Notes under the pieces: model-generated
What the model saw: the letters and a program-made list of their open reading frames with translations, nothing else
What the model was told of the DNA's origin: nothing
The model's database searches: none
Translations under genes and position numbers: made by a program
Shown here: positions 35,260 to 45,534 of the stretch, piece by piece
Position numbering within the stretch: the first letter of the stretch is position 1
Layout: every line of letters begins with the position of its first letter
Assembly: GCA_026120185.1 (NCBI GenBank)
Contig: JANUWF010000002.1
Span: 124,001-188,000, forward strand
Length of the DNA: 64,000 bases
Source: Voacanga thouarsii
Taxonomy: Eukaryota > Streptophyta > Magnoliopsida > Gentianales > Apocynaceae
Direction of reading: 5' to 3'

Positions 35260-37282
35260 TGAGGGAAAACGTGAAACAGGGGAATCATGCTCTGTAGCGA
35301 AAAAAACTGGAGAAAAATAAACACGAGCCATAAAGGCCATGCGGAAGCGTGAAGATCATATCTTTGCGTTCCTTAACCCTCCTAGGTTGCGTAGGAACAG
35401 ATTGAACGGCTGGAATCGCCTCGCTTTGCACACTTGAAGGAGCTTCCGGTTGAACACCCACTAGCCTTCTACTTCGCCTTGTTTGCATTAATGCTTAGCT
35501 TTCCAGCTCTCGAGATATTCCTCAGCCTAACCTCTAGTTGGTGAACACAATGGGAAAGAGAAAAGGTCTCAATTCTCCTTGGTTCACTCGCTATTGGTTA
35601 GCAAAGAACAAGGAGAAACCAAGAAAAAGAAACGTGAGAGAGAGAGCTAGAGAGAGACGTGAGAGTCTAGTGTGGCTTGGAAAAATTAGGGTTTTTCCTT
35701 TTTCCAAAGAGTTGTTTATAAGTTAGCATAAACTAGGTCTCTCAATCTCTGATAAACATATCCTCGGGATTTCAAAACACCTGGATGTTATCCTGAGAAT
35801 CAGTTTGGCCTAACCCTAAACTCCTCTTAACCGTATCTGGAAAAAAACCCTAAGGTCCAAGCTATTGGGCCAAACAAATATTTATTATTTTTCTTGGACC
35901 CAAAAGGCCCAAAATAATAAATATTAATTATTTATTTCCTGTGCTTACATAAGTAACCCAATAAATAATTAATGAGCCCAAATGAACCATAATAATTAAT
36001 CTTTAATTATTTATTTCTTGGGCCTATATAAATAACCCAATAAATAATTAAACATTAATTATTTTCCATAGTTTAAGCCCAGGTTAATTTCTTAATTATT
36101 CATACTGGACCTAGGCCCTGAATAATTAATTAACCAAATAAACTAGATAATTAATTTCTCTCAACTCCTATTTTTTTATTTATTTATTTTATTCCAGTCC
36201 AATAATAAATTAGACTTCCTGAATAAAATAAAATAAAATAAAATCCTCTTCAACTGAGACCAATTCCTCAACCCAAAAAAATAGTTAGGACTTACGGGCT
36301 ATCCCGAGGACCAAAAAGACACATCGCCTTGGCTGCTAAAATGACCAAAATACCCCTTCTATATAAATAGCTGTATTTTGCATTTTAAATATTTCCTAAT
36401 ATCACCATAAGGAAATATTGACCCCAAGGACAATGCTTCATTCGCAAAGTCTCCGACCTACAGGTGAAATGACTAAAATACCCCTCTACACATCGTCGTA
36501 CATTTAGAGAGGAAGAAGTGTACTAACACCCCCCTAAATGACATCTATCATCCTTAGGCTTCTAGTCCAGTGATCCACGACTTCCTGGAGTGTTTCCGCT
36601 TTCCAAGGGAGCTACCCTAAAGTAAATATCCAAGTTATGTTTCCCAGGGCCCTGGATAATTTAGACTATTCGGACAACCACAAGGGGCGATATAGTGCAG
36701 AAACTATCTTGTATAAGTCTGTCTTAACTAACTAGTCACACATACCCAACATGCAAGTATATTGGCCCTACGATAGAATCTCAACTATAGCTAATCAAAG
36801 TATATGCTTCCAGCTTCGCCAGACCACCAACTCATACTCAAGTCGTAGAGTACTAGTCCACGCTGTAGCGGTAGTAGTCTAGGTTTCTACCATATAGTAC
36901 TTTGAGAAACCACTACTACAGGTCCTGTTCTACGTATTCGAAATACGCTTATGTTATGAAGTGAGTGGACTACTCACTGGCTAAAGGTAAGCCATTCCCC
37001 ATTTGGAATTCATAACATAATAACCTAAACATGATGAGGTTCCCAGTCTCATCAATAGGCTAAGAACAAATGTTTATGTGTTAAATAACCCATGATCCAT
37101 ACCTTACTGTGAAAGACCACCATTCACATGGATCACTTATTTAAACACAATGGGTCTGTTCCAAACGAAAATTGTGCACAAACAAAAAATAAATTCACAA
37201 ACAATTTCTGAAAATAAATTTTTTTATTAAAATATTCAATTTTACCTCAGAAACCTAGTCTAAGAGGGCATAAAATCCAACA
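35260..37282 (-). mobile_element. CoB 3' LTR
   Basis: On plus: TGAGGGAAAACGTG to AAAATCCAACA, 2023 bp. It pairs with 42967-44983. The small ORF at 35285-35488 (minus) has a counterpart in the other LTR, with no recognised product. Confidence 0.9.
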
Positions 37283-37300
37283 ATCTCCCCCTTGCACTCT
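37283..37300 (-). other. CoB polypurine tract
   Basis: In element orientation GAGTGCAAGGGGGAGATT directly before the LTR start TGTTGGATTTTATGCCC. Confidence 0.85.
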
Positions 37301-37304
37301 AAGA

Positions 37305-37562
37305 CTAGGTAAGTCCATAGGTGCCCACTCCTATGGCGTCTAAGTATCTCTTGAAGACTCTCTCAGCCAAAGGCTTGGTGAATGGATCTGCTAGATTGTT
37401 ATCTGAGGTAATATGCTCCGCCACGACTTCCCATCTCTGGATGAAATCCCGGATCAGGTGGTACTTCCTCTCGATGTGTTTCCCCTTCTTGTGGTTCCGA
37501 GGCTCCTTAGATTGCGATACTGCTCCAGTGTTGTCGCAATACATCACAACCGGCCTGTCCAT
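37305..37562 (-). pseudogene. CoB RNase H C-terminal part
   Basis: YCDNTGAVSQSKEPRNHKKG and the typical Copia end ADPFTKPLAERVFKRYL. Out of frame with 37583-38782 because of a 1-base deletion near 37600 (compare CoA TCTGGCTTCGG with the shorter CoB text). Confidence 0.8.
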
Positions 37563-37582
37563 ATATGGTACGACTCCAAGTT

Positions 37583-38782
37583 CTAAAAGAAACTTCCGGA
37601 GCAGACTGCTTCCTTGGATGCCTCCGAAACAGCCACATACTCAGCTTCCACGGTTGAGTCAGCAATACAAGACTGCTTAATACTCCTCCATGAAATTGCT
37701 CCTCCAGACAAGGTGAAGACATATCCACTAGTGGATTTTCTCTCATCCTTATCTGCCTGGAAGTCTGAGTCTGTGTATCCTATAGGAACCAAATCATCAG
37801 CCATGTAAACCAGCATATAATCTCTCGTTCCCTTGAGGTACTTGAGAATATGCTTTACAGCTTGCCAATGAACCTCCCCTGGGTTTGACTGATATCTGCT
37901 AACTAAGCCCACGGCAAAGCAGATATCTGGCCTAGTACAAAGCATGGCGTACATGATTCTGTCATTTTCTTCTTGAGACCTAGGACAGTCCTTCGAAGAA
38001 AATGACAACCCATGTCTGTAAGGGATTAGAGCTCCCTTGCATGAGTCCATGCTGTACTTGGCCAACATCTTGTCAATGTATGTCGCTTGGGATAATCCTA
38101 ACATTCTCTGCTTCCTATTTCTAAGAAGCCTAATCCCGAGAATGTAGCTGGCTTCTCCCAAGTCCTTCATACTGAATTGACTAGACAGCCAAACCTTTGT
38201 AGATGACAATGTCCCTACATCATTTCCAATGAGTAGAATGTCATCCACATACAGGACAAGAAAAACCACATTAATGCCTTCAAGTTTCCTGTACACGCAT
38301 GGTTCATCTTCGTTTTGAATAAAACCATAAGACTTTACAGTCTCATCAAAATGAATGTTCCATGCTCTTGATGCCTGCTTAAGTCCATAAATGGACTTCT
38401 TAAGCTTGCAAACCATGTGTTCCTGGCCTTCAGCAATGAAGCCTTCCGGTTGGGACATGTAGATGTCTTCGCTAAGATGGCCATTCAAGAATACCGTTTT
38501 GACATCCATTTGCCATATCTCGTAGTCATAGTGACAGGCGATAGCAAAGAGGATGCGGATGGATTTAAGCATGGCTACCGGGGAAAAGGTTTCCTCATAG
38601 TCGATACCTTCTTTCTGAGTATACCCTTTTGCCACAAGCCTAGCTTTGAAGGTTTCCACCTTCCCATCCGCTCCTCTCTTCCTCTTGTATACCCACTTGC
38701 ACCCAATGGGTTTTATCCCTTCAGGTGAAGCTACAAGATCCCAAATCTGATTGAAGTACATAGACTCAATCTCGACTTTCAT
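37583..38782 (-). pseudogene. CoB reverse transcriptase and RNase H
   Basis: A 399-codon open frame covering the Copia RT: KWVYKRKRGADGKVETFKAR, DVKTVFLNGHLSEDIYMSQ, SIYGLKQASRAWN, catalytic YVDDILLIGND intact, FSMKDLGEASYILGI, then RNase H YTDSDFQADKDERKSTSGY and VEAEYVAVSEASKE. RT copies element RNA into DNA in the virus-like particle. The frame is intact in itself, but upstream stops and frameshifts mean it is not made as a full polyprotein. Confidence 0.9.
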
Positions 38783-39075
38783 TGCTTCATGCCATAATTT
38801 GCATCGGCATCAGCAATAGCCTCCTCGTATCTAGCGGGGGTCTTGTTCCTGATGGTCGAAGACCAGCTCAAAGGCTTCTCCAGTCCATCTATCTGGAACC
38901 CTAGACATTCTCCCACTACGACGAGGCTCCATTTGCACAGGCTCTTGAGGCTGTGCCTCATCTTGTTCCAAAATCGGGTCAGAAGAAGTTGATTCCATAG
39001 ATAATTTCTCCTGTAGTTCCAACCTCGTTGAACCTTTAGTGGAAGTACTTTAATCATCTTCCAAGTATCTAGCAT
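38783..39075 (-). pseudogene. CoB integrase-RT linker with two offsetting frameshifts
   Basis: SGRMSRVPDRWTGEAFELVFDHQEQDP matches CoA, then the frame is lost at the GGGGG run (38835-38839, an extra base) and regained at AATTT (38796-38800, a lost base), about 40 bp apart. Between them the other frame reads RYEEAIADADA. Confidence 0.75.
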
Positions 39076-39424
39076 TGGTACTGACTAGTACCTTCTGCTC
39101 CTTAGGATGATAAAAGCAGCCTCCTTTTGTCCCTTTTGGATACCCGACATAATAGCATAATTCTGATCTTGGTTCCAACTTGTCTCCCTTGATCAGTACA
39201 AAAGCTGGACATCCCCAAATCCTGAGATGATTCAGACTTGGCTTACGCCCAGTCCACATCTCATAGGGAGTCCTACGTACTGACTTGGAAGGCACCAAGT
39301 TCAGAATATATGCCACTATTTCCAGGGCATATCCCCAAAAGGACACTGGAAGAGTAGCATGAGACATCATGCTTCGGACCATTTCCATCAACATCCTGTT
39401 CCTTCTCTCAGCTACTCTGTTCTG
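39050..39424 (-). pseudogene. CoB integrase C-terminal part
   Basis: Follows a TAG where CoA has CAG (TP-stop-QN, near 39427). It contains the catalytic-Glu segment (VAERRN) and SHATLPVSFWGYALE, PYEMWTGRKPSLNHLRIWGC, YPKGTKGGCFYHP. NGVAE of CoA reads NRVAE here. Confidence 0.8.
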
Positions 39425-40183
39425 CTAGGGGGTTCCCGGTGCAGAGAGCTGGGATACTATCCCATGATGTACCATGTAGTCCTTGAATTCACCTAGGAGG
39501 TACTCTCCACCACGATTCGATCGTAAGGTTTTGATTAATTTACCTATCCGACGCTCCACTTCAACCTTAAACTCTTTGAACTTGTCAAAAGAGTCAGACT
39601 TGCGTTTCATCAGGTAAATGTAACCATACCTCGTACAATCATCCGTGAACGTGATGAAGTACTCAAAACCTCCCCTAGTTGGTGTAGACAATGGACCGCA
39701 CACATCAGTGTGAACAAGACTCAACACCTCCTTGGCTCTATCCGGCTTTGGTGTAAATGACCTCTTGGTCATTTTTCCCATCAGGCAGGATTCACACTGA
39801 GGCCAACTTTCCAATCTCAATGAGCCCAAAGGCCCATCATGGATTCGCCTCTGAATCCTGGTTGAGTTAATATGATCCAACCTCAGATGCCAAAAGTATG
39901 AATCATTGATATTGGTCTTTCTCTTCTTAGTTAAAGGTTCAGACTGAGCGTTATTTGATTGTTTGTTAATAGGGTTTAAAAAGAACAAATTTCCATACAT
40001 GTACCCAGTACATAAAATTTCTCCATCTCTACTGATAGAAATACTAGAATGGAAAGATACAGAATATCCTTGATTAATAAGTTTTGCAACTGAAATTAAA
40101 TTCTGACGAAAACCAGGTACATATAAAATGTCTTTTAAAACCACTATCTTATTACAATCAAAGATAAGATCCAGCTCTCCCAC
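39425..40183 (-). pseudogene. CoB GAG-pre-integrase and integrase core
   Basis: HLRLDHINSTRIQ and CESCLMGKMTKRSF form the HHCC zinc site. HTDVCGPL and FITFTDDCTRYGYIYLM carry the first two catalytic Asp residues, and RSNRGGEYLLGEFKDYMVHHG follows. Ends at a TAG just before the catalytic Glu segment. Integrase joins element DNA to the host chromosome. Confidence 0.85.
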
Positions 40184-40264
40184 TGCAAGGACCCAGACTT
40201 GTACTCCATTACCCAGTCGAAGCCCATGTTCGCCCTTCTTGAGTCTTCTTATCTTCCTAAACCC

Positions 40265-40552
40265 CTACAAGGAGTTACAGATATGATCAGTGGCTCCTGA
40301 ATCTACAATCCAAGTGGAAGTTGATCCTACCATTGATATGGACTCTAGATAGTAAACATTACCTGTGGGGTTTTTCTTGGCCTGAAGATCTGAATACTCT
40401 TTTTTCCAGTGTCCCTTCTTTCCACACTTGAAGCACTTGCCCTTTGATTTGTCCTTGGGCTGGTTCTTGGGCTGGGCTGCTGCATTCCCCTTCTTCCTCT
40501 TGAACTTTCTGGGCTTAGGCCCAGTTCTTGAAGAAGAGGCTTTAGCAATCAT
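40265..40552 (-). pseudogene. CoB zinc knuckle and aspartic protease start
   Basis: Basic Lys/Pro stretch, then a knuckle C-F-K-C-G-K-K-G-H-W-K-K-E-Y with Tyr in place of the last Cys, then the protease motif WIVDSGATDHICNSL. TAG follows immediately, at the same place as in CoA. The knuckle binds element RNA and the protease cuts the polyprotein. Confidence 0.8.
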
Positions 40553-40561
40553 GGCCTTAGA

Positions 40562-41164
40562 CTACGGCTTCATAACCTTCTCTGCCATCTGGAGCTCCTT
40601 CATCAGTTCAGTTAAACTCATGTTCAAGTTGTTCATGTTATAGTTTAACTTGAACTGAGTGAAAGAGCCCGGTAGAGATTCGAGAACCATGTCCACTTGG
40701 CTCTCGGGGTCAATGACAGCCCCTAAGATTTCTGCCTCCTCGAAAGCAGCAATCATCTTGAGCATATGCTCTCGGACTGATGCTCCCTCAGCCATCTTAG
40801 TGTTCACAATAGTTCGAAGAGCCTCCTGCCTTGCGGGCCGGCTCTTGTCTGCGAACATAGTTGCCAATGATTGACTTATGTCATATGCAGAAGCCATGTG
40901 CTCGTGTTTTGACTGGAGCACATTAGACATGGAAGCTAACATATAGCAACGTGCCATTTCATCAGCTTTCTTCCATGCCTTTTCAGCCTCTCGCTCTTCA
41001 GCGGTGGAACATTCCCCGATAACAGGGCAGGTTTCGTAAAGGACATACTTATACTCAGCTGTGAGTATTATGTCCAGGTTCCTTTTCCAGTCCACATAGT
41101 TTGGACCCGTTAGCTTATTCTCCCTAAGAATAACGGCCAATGGACTAAAAGAACATCCCACCAT
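40562..41164 (-). pseudogene. gag: CoB gag
   Basis: A 200-codon open frame: ENKLTGPNYVDWKRNLDIIL, YMLASMSNVLQSKHEHM, MAEGASVREHMLKMIAAFEE, YNMNNLNMSLTELMKELQ. Copia gag. Stops at TAG where CoA reads CAG, separating it from the knuckle and protease frame. The ATG is preceded by TTTTCAGAA, a splice-acceptor-like sequence also found in CoA. Confidence 0.85.
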
Positions 41165-42950
41165 TTCTGAAAATCGAAAATAAAAGAAAGAATTTAGTTT
41201 GTGAAAACAAAATGAAATTTGTGCACTGAAAATAATTTAGCTCTTAGGAAAACTGACATAGCTTCTTGGGAAGATTAACAGTTTCCTAAGCTAAGTGTAT
41301 TAACCACCACAAATTAATTTCCCTTCTAGGTAATGTTCTAGAGAATAACTCCATCGTGGGATGGCCGTTTCCTCTCATTTCCTATGGACATACCTCACAC
41401 TATAACCTCCAACGTGGGCTGGCCGATCATAGTACGTGCCCCGAGTTATTAATTACATCATTCCATTAGATCTAGATCCTTATGGTATCCCCATCCTATA
41501 CGGGTTCACTCCCAGGGTGACACGAGGGGATCCACGATCTCTAATGATGACCGTGATGGAAGCCGTGGGGCCGTTGGAACCCCTCTCCCACTTAGTCTTT
41601 TAAAATAAAGTTTTTCTGAAAAATATCCTTTTGAAATTTCCATTAAGTTTTTCTTAACTCAAAAATAAAATATCTAAGTCCAATAAAATCTCTATGTCAA
41701 GGCTTATATCCTTTGAGAGATTTCCTCCATGGACTAATTTTATTTAAGTTAAAACTTAATTATTTCAAAAATTTTCCAATTAAAACTTTCTAGAGACTTT
41801 GGTCTCAAGCTTATTTGACAAAATCATTTTTCTAGTCCAAAACAAAACAAAATGGCTCTCCATTTTAATTTACAAAAATATCTAAATCCAATATACTTCT
41901 ATGTCAAGGATTAAATCCTTTGAGAAAATATTTAAGGATTAATTTTTGTACCAATTAAACTAACCGTTTAGTTTTTAAAGAAAAATATTTTTTTCGTGCT
42001 AAAACAAAAAGTTCCCAAAGACTTTAGTCTTTGAGAAAAAGCACACATAGGTACATAAAAAAAATAGCATGCTAGAAAACAATAAACGTTTTCATGCTTT
42101 TCTATTTTTTAAACCTAAGTGCCCAAATAATAGAATTAAACATATTAATTAATTAATTAATTAATGATCTTGTTTAATTCTAAAATCCCTTACTAATATT
42201 TTTCATGCAAATATATTCCAAGAATATAAATATTGCAAAAATACTAACTTCGCCTGGTATGGGACCCAAAACGAAAAATAAAAAAAATTGCAGAAAAAAT
42301 GCTGGCGGTCCATTGCACCGCGCCGCACCGGATCCGGGCCCATTTGGCGGCTGGTCCACCGTGGCCGCTGTGAACCAGCCGCACCAGATCTCCTGCAGCT
42401 GCAGCCCGTGGATCGACCCGAGCCAAGACCCGCGCCCGCGTGCCCTTTGCTGCCGACCCGCGATCTCGCCCGATGACCCGCGCGCAAACCCGGTCTCCAA
42501 TTGCAATTCAACTGCAAATTTGAATTGCGAAAATGGCTTGAATTGCTACAGTAAGGCTCGGCTTAGGCGGCTCGCGGGCAGTGGCTCCTCTCACAGATCT
42601 TGTGGCTCGGCTCGGGGGCTTATGAATAGTGTCTTTCTTCTTCGTTTTTTCTCCGCGCGATTTTTTTCTGCAGAACATTTTTCCTTCAATTTTTCTCTGT
42701 CTTCTTTGGCTTCTTTGGACATTTTTACTCATAAAAACTCATCCAAAACATAAACACAACCGCCTATACCCATTAAAATTGGGTTTACACGATTAAAACA
42801 CCAAAGCCAAAAAATTTACAGAGATCCTATGCTTCCTTTGTGAAGCTTACAAAACCATCTATCCCATACCAAAACAGCGAAGGATCATAGGTATAATCAT
42901 CTTCTCCATTTTTATTAACTACCATGCTCCCTATATTGATCAAAACCAGT
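41165..42950 (-). other. CoB 5' leader with GC-rich island
   Basis: About 1.8 kb between PBS and gag with no supported gene. The GC-rich island is at about 42290-42620 (CGCGCCGCACCGGATCC and similar); long overlapping ORFs on both strands there come from its GC content. The gag-proximal part (41340-41600) matches the CoA leader. Confidence 0.7.
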
Positions 42951-42963
42951 GGCTCTGATACCA
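42951..42963 (-). other. CoB primer-binding site
   Basis: In element orientation TGGTATCAGAGCC starts three bases after the 5' LTR, complementary to the 3' end of initiator methionine tRNA. Confidence 0.9.
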
Positions 42964-42966
42964 CAT

Positions 42967-44983
42967 TGAGGGAAAACGTGAAATAGGGGAATCATGCTCT
43001 GTAGCGAAAAAAACTGGAGAAAAATAAACACGAGCCATAAAGGCCATGCAGAAGCGTGAAGATCATACCTTTGCGTTCCTTAACCCTCCTAGGTTGCGTA
43101 GGAACAGATTGAACGGCTAGAATCGCCTCGCTTTGCACACTTGAAGGAGCTTCCGGTTGAACACCCGCTAGCCTTCTACTTCGCCTTGTTTGCATTAACG
43201 CTTAGCTTTCCAGCTCTCGGGATATTCCTCAGCCTAACCTCTAGTTGGTGAACACAATGGGAAAGAGAAACGGTCTCAATTCTCCTTGGTTCACTCGCTA
43301 TTGGTTAGCAAAGAACAAGGAGAAACCAAGAAGAAGAAACGTGAGAGAGAGAGCTAGAGAGAGACGTGAGAGTCTTGTGTGGCTTGGAAAAATTAGGGTT
43401 TTTCCTTTTCCAAAGAGTTGTTTATAAGTTAGCCTCAACTAGGTCTCTCAATCTCTGATAAACATATCCCCGGGATTTCAAAACACTTGGATGTTATCCT
43501 GAGAATCAGTTTGGCCTAACCCTAAACTCCTCTTAACCGTATCTGGAAAAAACCCTAAGGTCTAAGCTATTGGGCCAAGATAAATATTTATTATTTTTCT
43601 TGGACCCAAAAGGCCCAAAATAATAAATATTAATTATTTATTTCCTGGGCTTACATAAGTAACCCAATAAATAATTAATGAGCTCAAATGAACCATAATA
43701 ATTAATCTTTAATTATTTATTTCTTGGGCCTATATAAATAACCTAATAAATAATTAAACATTAATTATTTCCCCTAGTTTAAGCCCAGGTTAATTTCTTA
43801 ATTTTCATACTGGACCTAGGCCCTGAATAATTAATTAACCAAATAAACTAGATAATTAATTTCTCTCAACTCCTATTTTTTTATTTATTTATTTTATTCC
43901 AGTCCAATAATAAATTAGACTTCCTGAATAAAATAAAATAAAATCCTCTTCAACTGAGACCAATTCCTTAACCCAAAAAAATAGTTAGGACTTACGGGCT
44001 ATCCCGAGGACCAAAAAGACACATCGCCTTGGCTGCTAAAATGACCAAAATACCTCTGTTATATAAATAGCTATATTTTGCATTTTAAATATTTCCTAAT
44101 ATCACCATAAGGAAATATTGACCCCAAGGACAATGCTGCATTCGCAAAGTCTCCGACCTACATGTGAAATGACTAAAATACCCCTCTACACATCGACGTA
44201 CATTTAGAGAGGAAGAAGTGTACTAACACCCCCCTAAATGACATCTATCATCCTTAGGCTTCTAGTCCAGTGATCCACGACTTCCTGGAGTGTTTCCGCT
44301 TTCCAAGGGAGCTACCCTAAAGCAAACATCCAAGTCATGTTTCCCAGGGGCCCTGGATAATTTAGACCATTCGGACAACCACAATGGGCGATATAGTGCA
44401 GAAACTATCTTGTATAAGTCTGTCTTAACTAACTAGTCACACATACCCAACATGCAAGTATATTGGCCCTACGATAGAACCTCAACTATAGCTAATCAAA
44501 GTATATGCTTCCAGCTTCGCCAGACCACCAACTCATACTCAAGTCGTAGAGTACTAGTCCACGCTGTAGCGGTAGTAGTCTAGGTTTCTACCATATAGTA
44601 CTTTGAGAAACCACTACTACAGGTCCTGTTCTACGTATTCGAAATACGCTTATGTTATGAAGTGAGTGGACTACTCACTGGCTAAAGGTAAGCCATTCCC
44701 CATTTGGAATTCATAACATAATAACCTAAACATGATGAGGTTCCCAGTCTCATCAATAGGCTAAGAACAAATGTTTATGTGTTAAATAACCCATGATCCA
44801 TACCTTACTGTGAAAGACCACCATTCACATGGATCACTTATTTAAACACAATGGGTCTGTTCCAAACGAAAATCGTGCACAAACAAAAAATAAATTCACA
44901 AACAATTTCTGAAAATAAATTCTTTTATTAAAATATTCGATTTTACATCAGAAACCTAGTCTAAGAGGGCATACAATCCAACA
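42967..44983 (-). mobile_element. CoB 5' LTR
   Basis: 2017 bp, TGAGGGAAAACGTG to ACAATCCAACA on plus. Pairs with 35260-37282. Confidence 0.9.
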
Positions 44984-44988
44984 GTTCA

Positions 44989-45534
44989 TGGGATATCGAA
45001 ATGGGACTTGGTGTGTTCAATCCCTTGCCACCTCGATGGTGGTTGACATCAGGGTTGGAAACCTTGGGCTTATGATGGTAAGTAAAAGATCCGTAAGTGT
45101 TAGATGAGATGTATTATTACACTTGCCACTCCGACATAATACGGTTAAGTGCTAAAGGCACAATTCCTGGCACAAAAAACTGAATGGCTGAAGGCAAAGC
45201 TTTGTAAGCTTTGCACGCAGGTCATCCTTCTATTAAGAGAAATGCCTACTTTCTTTTAAAATGGAGTGTCAGTGTTTGATAAACCATATTTTCCAGACGT
45301 ACATGAATTTTTGAACCACAATTGACAAAGTTTTTCTACTACTTAAGTTGCAGAATTGTTTTCAATGGAAAAATATAACTATTTTCTGTTACTTGCTTTC
45401 TATGGAGAAACACTAGCGCACATAGGACTCATTGAGTATAACACTCACACGTACATCTATTTCCTCCATTTTCATAGGACTCGGTGTTGGAGATATGCAA
45501 CCATGATGCCAATATCATTTCTTTGGTTCAATCT
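44989..45534 (+). mobile_element. K: LTR segment 2, between CoB and GyB
   Basis: Continues K after the CoB target-site copy. TGGTGGTTGACATCAGGGTTGG and TATGATGGTAAGTAAAAGATC align with the GyB LTRs (48782 and 59349 regions). Stops at GyB, whose TSD AATCT is at 45530-45534. The ORF at 45356-45577 runs across the boundary and is not a gene. Confidence 0.65.

Larger units (their letters stand above)
35260..44983 (-). mobile_element. CoB: Ty1/Copia element in K
   Basis: Full-length Copia on the minus strand: 5' LTR 42967-44983, PBS 42951-42963, leader, gag 40562-41164, knuckle/protease 40265-40552, integrase 39050-40183, RT/RNase H 37305-38782, PPT 37283-37300, 3' LTR 35260-37282. Perfect TSD GTTCA at 35255-35259 and 44984-44988. 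The LTRs differ by a few dozen sites over 2.02 kb by eye (about 2%), so it is fairly recent. Four or five lesions break the polyprotein. Confidence 0.95.

Noticed and set aside
35285..35488. Minus-strand ORF beginning MQTRRSRRL, also at 42992-43195
   Set aside because: It lies in both CoB LTRs; two copies of an LTR are not independent evidence for a gene, and no family is recognised.
42205..42753. 182-codon plus-strand ORF and overlapping minus ORFs
   Set aside because: They fall in the GC-rich island of the CoB leader, where stop codons are rare in all frames; the CoA leader does not keep the same frame.
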